Below, piece after piece: positions 1-7,429 of a DNA stretch of 15,811 bases. The notes beneath the pieces were generated by a model that worked only from the letters and a program-made list of their open reading frames with translations, ran no database searches and was not told where the DNA came from. A program made the position numbers and the translations under genes. This stretch comes from Candidatus Cloacimonadota bacterium (GTDB lineage Bacteria; Cloacimonadota; Cloacimonadia; Cloacimonadales; TCS61). The first letter of the stretch is position 1. Each line of letters starts with the position of its first letter. The stretch lies in NCBI GenBank assembly GCA_030628755.1, contig DAOVQH010000019.1:1-15811 (forward strand), read 5' to 3'.

Positions 1-24
1 ACTTTAACATTGTAAGGAGAGTAA

Positions 25-198
25 ATGAAACATAAGGAACGATATACCATTAAGAATAATAAGGATATAATCCTTGGCAGGACAAACAACATCCAGGAAG
101 CTCTAAAAATTCAAGAAGAACATAAACATGAAGGTGCTTACATCGATGATAGGAAAAGCAGAAATAAACACAAAAAGAATTTTTTTGATAAAATCTAA
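25..198 (+). CDS. small basic hypothetical protein, 57 aa
   Basis: An ATG at 25 is preceded by a good ribosome binding site (AAGGAG, 14-19) and opens a 57-codon frame ending in TAA. The product is strongly charged: lysine, arginine and histidine are spread through it, with an acidic middle (QEEHKHEG) and a lysine-rich end (SRNKHKKNFFDKI). There is no signal peptide or membrane helix. I do not recognise a family. It overlaps the start of a second open frame (192-413) by a few bases, so the two could be co-translated small proteins or two halves of one decayed gene. The ribosome binding site and coding-like composition are the only support. Confidence 0.5.
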   Translation: MKHKERYTIKNNKDIILGRTNNIQEALKIQEEHKHEGAYIDDRKSRNKHKKNFFDKI

Positions 199-413
199 GA
201 ATTGAATATATTAATTTATTTCCTGAAGCCTATTTTGTATTTTTTATTGTTTATGCCATTATTGTTATCAAAAGATATTGGTTTGATAAGAAACCATTCA
301 AAAGTTGTTCTGAGGTTACAAATTTTAGTGCGTATAAACAATATCAGTATTATAAAGTAAGATGGATATGTCCAAATATATTGATGAATAATTATAAAAA
401 AAATTCATTATGA
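192..413 (+). CDS. possible small membrane protein or gene remnant without canonical start
   Basis: Between the TAA at 189-191 and the TGA at 411-413 one frame stays open for 73 codons and reads like protein. It has a hydrophobic helix (about 218-275, containing AYFVFFIVYAIIVI), then KRYWFDKKPFKSCSEV, and ends in RWICPNILMNNYKKNSL. The two cysteines and several Trp and Tyr residues are more than random AT-rich DNA usually gives. There is no ATG, GTG or TTG in frame upstream of the helix and no clear ribosome binding site, so initiation would need ATT at 201 or a frameshift from the preceding ORF. It may be a decayed C-terminal piece of a gene. No family is recognised. The rest of this interval up to 444 is AT-rich and holds only the ribosome binding site of the next gene. 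Confidence 0.25.
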   Translation, partial: NLRIEYINLFPEAYFVFFIVYAIIVIKRYWFDKKPFKSCSEVTNFSAYKQYQYYKVRWICPNILMNNYKKNSL

Positions 414-444
414 AGAAAAGTAAAGAAAATAAGGGAGGAAAATC

Positions 445-3400
445 ATGAAAAAAATTATTATTTTTCTTTTTGTATGTTTAGTAGTTCAAAGTTTACTGGC
501 AGTTCAAATGCAGAAAATTGAAACTATTCCAGAAATAGGTTCAAAAGTTGTGAAGATCGAAAAAGTACATTCAAATTTTAATGTCGAAAAAAGCTCTTTC
601 GAAAGCAGGGATAATCGGGTTGATCTGCTCTGGCAGACTTCTGACCCTGCAGCAATTTCAGGAAAATTAGCAGTTTCACAAAACACAGGGCAATCATTTG
701 TAGGATGGTATCTAAATAGTGAAAGAGCTTCACTTTATCAAGATAATTCAACTCCTGTATGGGAACACACTGTTAATAATGCGGATTTTGACTATCCGGT
801 AATTATGACGGAAGATGGCAGTGTGCTTGCTATTGCAGATGGAAGTACCCTGAAGGTATTTGATCCTTCTTCTTCTTCTCCAACATGGGAATTTACTGCT
901 GCAGGTTCAATTAGGGGAATTGCTTTTAATACTGATGGGACCGTTATATTTCTTGGAGTTTATGACAGCGGACAGGATAGAGCGTTAGTTGAATCTTACG
1001 ATATCGGAAATACAATACCTAACTGGAGTGCTTCATTTGATGGTGGAGTGGGGAATCTGGTTATCAGCGGTGATGGTTCAACACTTATTCTCACACAATA
1101 TGGTGTAATCAGTGCAATGTGGGTTTTGAATGCCGATGATGGTTCCATTATCTTTGAAGCACCCGAATATAATCAGAATCCACCTGCAATGTCGTATGAT
1201 GCTTCCATTATTGTGAATGGAGATTATGCGGGTTATGTTCAAGTTTATGAATATAACGAGACACTCGAAACTTACGAAGAAAAATGGAATTTCCATGTAG
1301 GTGGTGGTGGCAGTTCTGCCTGGATTGGAGGAATGTGTGTTTCTGCTGATGGAAGTACAATCGCAGTTGGAACATTGGTTTTTATTACTGGTGGTTTTGA
1401 TGGAGAGATTTACCTCTTTAATACATATTCTCCCACCCCTATCTGGGTTTATGAACACGTGGGTGATTATGCTATTGATATTGATATGAATGATGATGGC
1501 TCGCTTATTGCAGTTGCCAGTTATGGCCCATTAAATGGTGGTTCTCCTGACTTCTTCTTATTCAGAAGACAAAGTAATGTTCCGATTTTTGAGATCAATA
1601 CTTCCGGTTCTTTATTCTACGTTGATATGGCTTCTGACGGAAGTTTCTGTACAACCGGGGGAAAAGCAGTTCATGCTCGAATATTTGGAAGTGGTGGCAA
1701 TTTATATTCTGTAGATTGTGACCTTGGTGGAGGTTTTGTCGTTGGCACAGTTAATCTTGAAGGTAGTGAAGATAATTCCGGAGTGAAAGTTGAAGTTCCT
1801 GACTTAGTAGGTTACTTTGATTACACAGATTACGACGGGAATTATTCATTGGATAATGTTCCAGCAGGGGTTTATACTGTTGAATATACAAAAATTGGTT
1901 ATATTACAAATTATAATTACAATGTTTCTGTAATTGAAGACGAAACAACTGACCTCGGTGAGATTATTCTTCAACCTTTTGGCTCACCACCTTTGAACCT
2001 TACTGCATCTCAATCCACAGGAATTACTGTAGATTTAAGCTGGGAAGAACCAGCAGGAGATCCAACTGGCTACAATATTTACAGAAAATCAGTTCTACAG
2101 GATCCTTATCCTGAAGAGCCGTATGCTACTGTTACTGCGGGACAAACAACCTTTGAAGATGATGCAGCTCTACCCCTTATTGATTATTATTATGTGGTTA
2201 CTGCTTCTCTAGTCGGTGGGTTCCAGAGTCCATATTCCAATGAAGCAACAGGTTGGATTTCTACAGGGTTTGTAGTGGATGAGATCAGTGTTTATTATGG
2301 TACTACTCCAACAATTGATGGTACAATTTCTCCGGCAGAATGGGATGATGCATTTATGGTTGATTGCTCTGATTTCTGGGGAACACATGATAATACAATC
2401 CAACCGATTGGTAGTGTGATCGGCTATTTCAAGATGAATGAAGATATGACCGAACTTTATGTAGCATACATAAACTACAACGATACAGTTCTAGAAGACC
2501 ACGATGAGGTTGCACTTTACATCGATGACAATAACGATGGTACATATCCACCAGTAGGAAATGACTCCGAAGGGAATTACTGGGCTGCTTATTATGCTTC
2601 TGGAAGTGTTATCAAATACCGTCCAATTTATAATACAGGTGGAGTTGGTAATATAATGTATCTTACTGATCCTCAAATCGTGGTTTCTGTGGATACAGGT
2701 TACCTTGTTTATGAATTCGTTATTCCGATTGGAACAGAATACTGGGAAATCACACCAAGTCCAGAAAATGAATCGGGAGCAGGTATTTTTGTTCTGGATG
2801 ATAATACACCTGAAGCACATGGATTTGATGCCTGGTGGCCGCTCGATAACATTAATATTTTCAGTCCTGTTGGATATGGAACAATATCGTATGGAGCAGA
2901 AGCTCAAATTCCTCCCGCTCCGGAAAATGTTGTTTTAACAAGTGTTGAAGATGAGATTCTTATTACCTGGGATATGCCGAATATCAATGATTTCAGTTAT
3001 TTTAATATTTATCATTCTTTTGAAGGAAGTTTCTTTGAAATCTTAGATACAACAGTGGGAACAGCTTATGAGTATGTTATTCCCTTAATTGGCTATTACC
3101 AGTTTTACATTACAACAGTAAATCAATTTGAAATGGAATCCGAAGCTTCCGAAATTGTGGAATACATCCCGATAAATGCTGATAATTCAATAATCCCAAT
3201 GGTAACCAAGTTGCAAGGAAACTACCCCAATCCTTTCAATCCGTCAGGTGCCGGACGCAGTCCAACTACAACGATTTGTTTTAATTTAGCCACGAAGGAC
3301 ACTAAGAACACGAAGATTGAAATCTACAATATCAAAGGACAGAAAGTGAAGACCCTCATTGATGAAAAGATAGAAGCTGGTCTTCATCATGTAGTCTGGA

Positions 3401-3504
3401 ATGGAAAAGATGAAAATGGAAAACCGGTTGCTTCAGGGATTTATTTCTATAAACTAAAAACAGATAATTTCGAAAAGACGAGGAAAATGATCCTCCTAAA
3501 ATAA
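445..3504 (+). CDS. multidomain secreted protein with beta-propeller, carboxypeptidase-regulatory, FnIII, CBM9-like and type IX sorting domains
   Basis: The 1019-residue protein starts at an ATG with a strong site (GGGAGG, 434-439). Residues 1-20 are a signal peptide (MKKIIIFLFVCLVVQSLLAV). Residues about 80-420 contain repeats of the form DGSxxxVxxxxxP, as in WD40- or PQQ-like propellers. About 428-510 resembles a carboxypeptidase regulatory-like domain (GTVNLEG, DYDGNYSLDNVPAGVYTVEY). About 513-600 is a fibronectin type III module. About 615-820 looks like a CBM9/DOMON-type sandwich (IDGTISPAEWDDA, then ALYIDDNNDG). About 823-915 is a second FnIII module. Residues 923-1019 form the Por-type sorting domain (NYPNPFNP, IYNIKGQKVKTL, GIYFYKLK, KMILLK). 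It would be exported by Sec, moved out by the type IX system and attached or released at the cell surface. An insert, GAGRSP, splits the NPFNPS-TTI motif. The ligand is unknown; adhesion or carbohydrate binding is plausible. Confidence 0.88.
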   Translation: MKKIIIFLFVCLVVQSLLAVQMQKIETIPEIGSKVVKIEKVHSNFNVEKSSFESRDNRVDLLWQTSDPAAISGKLAVSQNTGQSFVGWYLNSERASLYQDNSTPVWEHTVNNADFDYPVIMTEDGSVLAIADGSTLKVFDPSSSSPTWEFTAAGSIRGIAFNTDGTVIFLGVYDSGQDRALVESYDIGNTIPNWSASFDGGVGNLVISGDGSTLILTQYGVISAMWVLNADDGSIIFEAPEYNQNPPAMSYDASIIVNGDYAGYVQVYEYNETLETYEEKWNFHVGGGGSSAWIGGMCVSADGSTIAVGTLVFITGGFDGEIYLFNTYSPTPIWVYEHVGDYAIDIDMNDDGSLIAVASYGPLNGGSPDFFLFRRQSNVPIFEINTSGSLFYVDMASDGSFCTTGGKAVHARIFGSGGNLYSVDCDLGGGFVVGTVNLEGSEDNSGVKVEVPDLVGYFDYTDYDGNYSLDNVPAGVYTVEYTKIGYITNYNYNVSVIEDETTDLGEIILQPFGSPPLNLTASQSTGITVDLSWEEPAGDPTGYNIYRKSVLQDPYPEEPYATVTAGQTTFEDDAALPLIDYYYVVTASLVGGFQSPYSNEATGWISTGFVVDEISVYYGTTPTIDGTISPAEWDDAFMVDCSDFWGTHDNTIQPIGSVIGYFKMNEDMTELYVAYINYNDTVLEDHDEVALYIDDNNDGTYPPVGNDSEGNYWAAYYASGSVIKYRPIYNTGGVGNIMYLTDPQIVVSVDTGYLVYEFVIPIGTEYWEITPSPENESGAGIFVLDDNTPEAHGFDAWWPLDNINIFSPVGYGTISYGAEAQIPPAPENVVLTSVEDEILITWDMPNINDFSYFNIYHSFEGSFFEILDTTVGTAYEYVIPLIGYYQFYITTVNQFEMESEASEIVEYIPINADNSIIPMVTKLQGNYPNPFNPSGAGRSPTTTICFNLATKDTKNTKIEIYNIKGQKVKTLIDEKIEAGLHHVVWNGKDENGKPVASGIYFYKLKTDNFEKTRKMILLK
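3291..3317 (+). repeat. three 9-bp tandem units inside the sorting domain
   Basis: Three consecutive units, CACGAAGGA, CACTAAGAA and CACGAAGAT, lie in frame and encode Thr-Lys-Asp, Thr-Lys-Asn and Thr-Lys-Ile between the NPFNP motif and the IYNIKG motif. The paralogous domain ending at 11794 has no such repeat at this place (it reads PENTKDAELVIYN), so it looks like a local expansion or small insertion. Confidence 0.6.
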
Positions 3505-3640
3505 TGGCGGATAAATCCTGATGAAATAGGCTTCGCCCTGATACGGTCGTGCTTTCCTACAGGGCAGGCATTTCACCCATGTTGAATAAAAAAAAGGATT
3601 CAACAGGGCAAGCGGGACAAGTCCTAATGAAATAAGCATA
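3505..3640 (+). repeat. decayed repeats and sorting-domain 3'-end relics
   Basis: Just past the stop of the large gene the 16-mer pattern TCCTRATGAAATARGC occurs at 3516-3531 and again at 3622-3637. The same pattern closes the sorting-domain relic at 4942-4957, where it encodes ILMK-stop. An 11-bp direct repeat (ACAGGGCARGC) occurs at 3559-3569 and 3603-3613. GCCCTG at 3535 can pair with CAGGGC at 3560. The word CGGGACAAG at 3613-3621 recurs at 6043-6051. No gene is visible. I read the stretch as overlapping remains of repeated 3' ends and small intergenic repeats. Confidence 0.5.
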
Positions 3641-3648
3641 TATTATGC

Positions 3649-3711
3649 TGGTTCAGAGTTGTAGTCTGAACCAAAACATTTAGGTTCATCCGTCAGCTGC
3701 CGGATAGAACC
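3649..3711. repeat. pair of hairpins, REP/BIME-like
   Basis: Two stem-loops stand 9 bases apart. The first is GGTTCAGA (3650-3657) with TCTGAACC (3665-3672) and a 7-base loop. The second is GGTTC-ATCCG (3683-3692) with CGGAT-A-GAACC (3701-3711), one bulged A and an 8-base loop. Both begin with GGTTC and end with GAACC. Together with the terminator hairpin that follows they make three hairpins in about 100 bp, the layout of palindromic repeat clusters. No associated transposase is in the window. Confidence 0.55.
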
Positions 3712-3719
3712 AGAAGTGT

Positions 3720-3748
3720 AACGCTCCGAATAGTCGGAGCGTTTTTTA
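3720..3748 (+). terminator. strong intrinsic terminator
   Basis: A perfect 10-bp stem (AACGCTCCGA at 3720-3729, TCGGAGCGTT at 3734-3743) with a four-base loop (ATAG) runs directly into a T tract. It would end transcription coming from the large secreted-protein gene. The next 175 bases, to the ATG at 3925, show no gene. Confidence 0.85.
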
Positions 3749-3924
3749 TATATAAGCAATCTTGAACACATAAAATGTTTGACACATAAAAGCAGATTTC
3801 CTTTTTTCGGAAATGTGGATAAAGAAGTGTAGAATATTGAACTTTCTAAACACTTCTGAACTCTTAAAATATCTCGCACTTCTTTAAATTGTTTATTCTT
3901 AACCATTCAAAAAAGGAGTGCTTT

Positions 3925-4797
3925 ATGAAGACTATTTATTTTACTTTTATCATTATTATGCTTATCATCTTCACTCAATTATTTTCAACAGAAAAATCTA
4001 AAGGAGTTGTATCTATAGGAGTTCCTGATTCCACTCAAGTACAAATCCTGACTGTTGAAGACGGATCTTCTTTTATAGGAAGAATCATCGAAATTGGTGA
4101 AGAGGAAATTAAATTTGAAACAAAACATGGAGTTTTGACTTTTTCAATTTTCGAAATAATAGATTTAAAACTGGTTTCGGAAGACCAGTTTAAAGAAGGA
4201 AAATACTGGTTTCCCAACCCTAATTGTACTCGTTTGTTTTTTGCTCCAACTGCAAGAATGCTGAAACAGGGAAAAGAGTATTTCGCAGATTATTTTGTTT
4301 TTTTCCCGACTATTACTTTAGGAATCACAAATAATATTACACTTGGAGGAGGATTCTCTATAATCCCGGGTTTGGATCTAAATGAGCAGGTTCTGTTCTT
4401 TACTCCCAAAGTGGGTATAACAACATCGAAAAAAATGAACTTAGCAATTGGTGCACTTGTTATTAAACCACCAGAGGACATATCAACTTTAGGAATTCTC
4501 TATGGTGTAAGCACTTTTGGTACTTTAGACAAAAGTTTTACATTTGGTTTGGGATATGGTTATGCTGAGGATGAACTTGCAGATAAACCAATGATAGTGT
4601 TAGGTGGAGAAACAAGAACGAGCAGAAGTGTATCTCTGGTTACCGAAAACTGGATTGTACCAGAAAAAGATGAGCCAATTCTATCATTCGGTTTACGTTT
4701 CTTTGGCGAAAAATTAAGTGCGGATTTCGCTTTAATTTTCCCAATGGAAGAAGATGTATTTATTTTTCCATATATAGATTTTGTTTATAAATTTTGA
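3925..4797 (+). CDS. outer-membrane beta-barrel protein with N-terminal SH3-like domain
   Basis: I place the start at the ATG at 3925 because AAGGAG (3913-3918) sits six bases before it; the frame is open further upstream only to a TTG without such a site. The product has 290 residues. Residues 1-22 are a signal peptide (MKTIYFTFIIIMLIIFTQLFST). Residues about 39-80 form a small beta domain (DGSSFIGRIIEIGEEEIKF) of SH3/LSm-like type. From about 104 (FFAPTARMLKQGKEYFADY) to the end, glycine-rich alternating strands (LGITNNITLGGGFSI, FTFGLGYGYAE) look like a beta-barrel, and the last residue is Phe as in many outer-membrane proteins. This architecture is known as an uncharacterised family in Bacteroidota and relatives. 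No function can be assigned. It ends in TGA, and a sorting-domain relic begins within a few bases. Confidence 0.8.
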   Translation: MKTIYFTFIIIMLIIFTQLFSTEKSKGVVSIGVPDSTQVQILTVEDGSSFIGRIIEIGEEEIKFETKHGVLTFSIFEIIDLKLVSEDQFKEGKYWFPNPNCTRLFFAPTARMLKQGKEYFADYFVFFPTITLGITNNITLGGGFSIIPGLDLNEQVLFFTPKVGITTSKKMNLAIGALVIKPPEDISTLGILYGVSTFGTLDKSFTFGLGYGYAEDELADKPMIVLGGETRTSRSVSLVTENWIVPEKDEPILSFGLRFFGEKLSADFALIFPMEEDVFIFPYIDFVYKF

Positions 4798-4802
4798 AAA
4801 AC

Positions 4803-4955
4803 CTGAATATGAATGATAAGATGGAAGTTGGTATTTATTCTGCTATCTGGGATGGAAAAGACTACAATGGTAACCAAGTCGGTTCAGGAATCTATTTCTA
4901 TAAACTGAAATCCGATAATTTCGAAAAGACAAGAAAGATGATCCTGATGAAATAA
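4803..4955 (+). pseudogene. relic of a type IX sorting-domain 3' end (about 50 codons)
   Basis: In a frame different from the preceding barrel gene the sequence reads LNMNDKMEVGIYSAIW, then DGKDYNGNQVGSGIYFYKLK, then SDNFEKTRKMILMK and TAA. This matches the last half of the sorting domain of the 445-3504 gene (LIDEKIEAGLHHVVW, GIYFYKLK, TDNFEKTRKMILLK) with conservative changes. No signal peptide or body precedes it, and the ATG codons at 4809 and 4821 have no ribosome binding site. The homology starts about six bases after the barrel stop codon, which makes a very tight junction. It is untranslated, or a short peptide at most. Confidence 0.8.
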
Positions 4956-5058
4956 GCTCACGCATTTCACAGGATAAATATTGATTAAATAAGGTATCGA
5001 GATTGTTAAATGGTTTATTGAAAAACATTTTATTTGAATTATTTGATTGGAGGTTTCA

Positions 5059-5895
5059 ATGAAATTAATCATTCTTTTCTGCATCATTGTTTCGCTCTGT
5101 CTGTTCCCAGCATTTATAAATGCAGATGAAAAAGAGACCGATTCTGAAGAGAAGGGTAAACTGGAAAAATTCGAATCTGAGATAGAAAAACCAAAAGAAG
5201 ACAGTTCAACTCATTCTGACGATGATGATGACGATGATGAAGATGATGGCTGTAACATCTTCTGCCAAATTTTCTTTAGGATATTATACGAATTTTTTAT
5301 TGGACATCCTGAATATGAACAAACCTGCCACGACTATCTCTGGGAAATTTCATTAACTGATTTTCCTTATCAATCTCCAGGATGCGGAATTTATGACTAT
5401 AATACAAATCGAAAAATGCAACTGCAAATCAACAGTCATTACTTTTCAGATTTAAAAAATATTGATGGATTTTCAATTCGCTCCAGATGGCTCTTAACTC
5501 CGTTTTTTTCTTTAGATGGAAATTTTATCAGGTTAAATGAAAACCTTGATTCCGGAACAGATAAAATGGACATTTATGATTTTTTATTCAATTATCAGAG
5601 ATTTCGGTTTCCGCATGTAAACTGGTGGTGGGGAATGGGAATGAAATCTGTTAAACGGGAAAAATATCATTCCGGGATATGCCTGGATACCGGATTGGAA
5701 ATATTTCCTATAAAACCTTTTAGTACACAATTTTCTGTGAATATTGCATCCATAAATAATCATGCTGTTTCAGAAGTTTTTGCAAAAATTCGTTATCATT
5801 ATAAACAGGGAAAGATTTTCCTCGGATATCAACGGTTTCAGGTTGAATCAGAAGTTATAAACGGTTTAATTGCAGGTTTTGGGATCTATTTTTAA
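5059..5895 (+). CDS. exported protein with poly-Asp tract, probable outer-membrane protein
   Basis: The start is the ATG at 5059, five bases after GGAGG (5049-5053). The frame extends upstream to a TTG at 5047, but that lies upstream of the ribosome binding site. The 278-residue product has a signal peptide (about 1-22, MKLIILFCIIVSLCLFPAFI) and a charged Glu/Lys linker. An acid tract at 54-63 (seven Asp, one Glu, two Asp) is encoded by GAT/GAC repeats and is followed at once by GCNIFC (Cys65, Cys69) and a hydrophobic segment (QIFFRILYEFFI). Residues about 115-278 alternate polar and aromatic residues, as barrel strands do, and end in GFGIYF. Poly-Asp followed by a Cys-rich hydrophobic patch occurs in other uncharacterised surface proteins of this group. 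The acid tract could bind calcium; this is inference. Function unknown. Confidence 0.75.
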   Translation: MKLIILFCIIVSLCLFPAFINADEKETDSEEKGKLEKFESEIEKPKEDSSTHSDDDDDDDEDDGCNIFCQIFFRILYEFFIGHPEYEQTCHDYLWEISLTDFPYQSPGCGIYDYNTNRKMQLQINSHYFSDLKNIDGFSIRSRWLLTPFFSLDGNFIRLNENLDSGTDKMDIYDFLFNYQRFRFPHVNWWWGMGMKSVKREKYHSGICLDTGLEIFPIKPFSTQFSVNIASINNHAVSEVFAKIRYHYKQGKIFLGYQRFQVESEVINGLIAGFGIYF

Positions 5896-5949
5896 GATTT
5901 TATTATGAAAAAAAATGATAATTCTTTTTATTAAAGTATAGTAAGCTCA

Positions 5950-6003
5950 TTGAATCTGCAGAGATTTTTCGAAGAAACGAAGAAGATGATATTGATGAAG
6001 TAA
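5950..6003 (+). pseudogene. short relic of a sorting-domain tail (about 17 codons)
   Basis: Fifty-odd bases after the 5895 stop, one frame reads LNLQRFFEETKKMILMK then TAA. The end aligns with DNFEKTRKMILMK of the relic ending at 4955. Just before it is TAAGCTCA (5942-5949), the same octamer that follows the earlier relic at 4953-4960, which suggests derivation from a similar tail region. Only the last segment is recognisable, so confidence is lower than for the other two relics. Confidence 0.6.
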
Positions 6004-6011
6004 TTATAGAT

Positions 6012-6051
6012 CTAGCTTCGTCCGACTACTGACGTACTACGCCGGGACAAG
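6012..6051. repeat. GC-rich intergenic repeat block
   Basis: About 40 bases rich in G and C stand out between AT-rich flanks: GCTTCGTCC near 6015, then a mixed middle, then CGGGACAAG at 6043-6051. Similar words occur in the block after the first large gene (CTTCGCCC at 3531, CGGGACAAG at 3613-3621) in the same order. I interpret it as a copy of a short dispersed repeat. It ends just before the ribosome binding site of the next gene. Confidence 0.4.
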
Positions 6052-6061
6052 GGAGGAAATC

Positions 6062-7429
6062 GTGAAGAAGAAAAGTTTTTTTGTTTTCATTGTGCTATTA
6101 TTTATCTGTTTTACAGAGATATGCAACGCACAAGAGATTCAAATTCCGATAGATGAAGAAGGTAAAATTGAATACATTGATTCGAAACTTGAGCAAAGGC
6201 TGGGGCTATTTGCCGAATACAACAAATTTCGAGAAGCTCGTTTATTTCAGATTTCAGATACATCATTTGTACTTGAGATTTTTTATCAACCTCAAGAAAA
6301 GTTATTAAAAGTTAGATTGCTGTTTTCTGTGGAGGACACTAAAAACTTTCAGCGAAAAGTTACAGAACGAATTAAACAAAAAGAACCTCAAGTTGTCATC
6401 AATCAAGAGGGACGCACAAAGCTCATAGTCGGGACCATGGTTCTTTCTTTAGGATATTATGGTTGGGCTGTTCCAGGGGCGCTTGATGTTGATGACGGAA
6501 AGTTAGCGGTAACGCTTTACATGTTAACAAGTGGCGCAGGATTTTATATTCCTCTTTTTGTAACCAGCAACATCCCTGTGACCGACGCAGCAGCAACATT
6601 GAGCCTCTATGGAGGGACACGCGGCATTGTACATGGTATATCTCTATCCAACTTATTTAGCAAGGAACCCTCTGGGCAAGGGATAATCGCATCTGGAATG
6701 CTTGTAAGCATCATCGAAGTCCTTGCAGGTTTTAATATTGCCAATAAATTAAATATTAGTGCGGGAACAGCTGAAACAATCGGTGTAGGAGGAGATTTTG
6801 GCCTTGGTCTGGGTTTGGGTACCGCACATTTGGCAAATTTTCTTGAAAATGATAATGATCAAGCAGTCGCAGGAAGCGTATTGCTTGGATCGGGAATAGG
6901 ACTTTTGGGCGGTAAATTGATAGCAGATCATCAACCATATACAAGAGGTGATTCCTATGTTCTTAGTGCAGCGGGACTCCTTGGTGCTTATATCCCAATT
7001 GCGGTGGTTGATATTTCAGGGACAGAGAACGAAAAAGCTTATACCGCATCATCAATGCTTGGAGCTGTAGTAGGACTCGGCTTGGGACATAAGTTAGTAC
7101 AAGAGAAAGACTTCACAACAGGTCAGGGAAACCTGATTAGACTAAGTGGACTTGCTGGAGGATTGATTGGGTTAGGAATCGCCTACCTTGTATCCTCAGA
7201 AGATGATGATAATACTACATTATATTTAACATCAAGTTCTATCGGTGCAGCTGTGGGATTTTCGTTGATGTATCGATCTTACGCACAAAGCGCTAGAACA
7301 TCTGAAAAAGGGTCATCCTGGGATATCAACATTATACCAGAAGGCTTGTTTGCTCTTGCTATGGGCAAAAGAATTAATCCTGCTAAAGATACTAATCTTC
7401 CGTTGCTTACATTTAATTTTAGATTCTAA
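6062..7429 (+). CDS. exported glycine-rich repeat membrane protein
   Basis: The start is a GTG at 6062, with GGGAGG (6051-6056) in the usual place and a signal peptide directly after it (MKKKSFFVFIVLLFICFTEICNA). The product has 455 residues. After an N-terminal soluble part (about 25-120) come repeated hydrophobic glycine-rich units of about 50-60 residues. They begin near 267 (GSGIGLLGGKLIADHQPYTRG), 330 (GAVVGLGLGHKLVQEKDFTTG) and 391 (GAAVGFSLMYRSYA). Each has a Gly/Ala-rich membrane-like stretch, a Lys/His-Leu turn and, in the first two, a T-x-G step. Earlier, more diverged units seem present from about 120. It ends FNFRF, an outer-membrane-like C terminus. I do not recognise the family; it could be a barrel or a glycine-zipper membrane protein. 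Its stop codon overlaps the first codon of the following sorting-domain relic. Confidence 0.75.
   Translation: MKKKSFFVFIVLLFICFTEICNAQEIQIPIDEEGKIEYIDSKLEQRLGLFAEYNKFREARLFQISDTSFVLEIFYQPQEKLLKVRLLFSVEDTKNFQRKVTERIKQKEPQVVINQEGRTKLIVGTMVLSLGYYGWAVPGALDVDDGKLAVTLYMLTSGAGFYIPLFVTSNIPVTDAAATLSLYGGTRGIVHGISLSNLFSKEPSGQGIIASGMLVSIIEVLAGFNIANKLNISAGTAETIGVGGDFGLGLGLGTAHLANFLENDNDQAVAGSVLLGSGIGLLGGKLIADHQPYTRGDSYVLSAAGLLGAYIPIAVVDISGTENEKAYTASSMLGAVVGLGLGHKLVQEKDFTTGQGNLIRLSGLAGGLIGLGIAYLVSSEDDDNTTLYLTSSSIGAAVGFSLMYRSYAQSARTSEKGSSWDINIIPEGLFALAMGKRINPAKDTNLPLLTFNFRF

Noticed and set aside
2491..2907. Minus-strand ORF of 138 codons inside the first large gene
   Set aside because: It is a shadow of the plus-strand coding frame, which has clear domains. 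The minus translation is rich in Ile, Cys and Asn without pattern.
3643..3906. Minus-strand ORF of 87 codons
   Set aside because: It runs across both hairpins and the terminator, so it is open by chance. No ribosome binding site or domain is seen.
3889..3924. Earlier TTG starts for the genes at 3925, 5059 and 12852
   Set aside because: In each case an AAGGAG, GGAGG or AAGGA site lies just before the ATG chosen, and at 3925 and 5059 a signal peptide begins at that ATG. The TTG codons lack a site.
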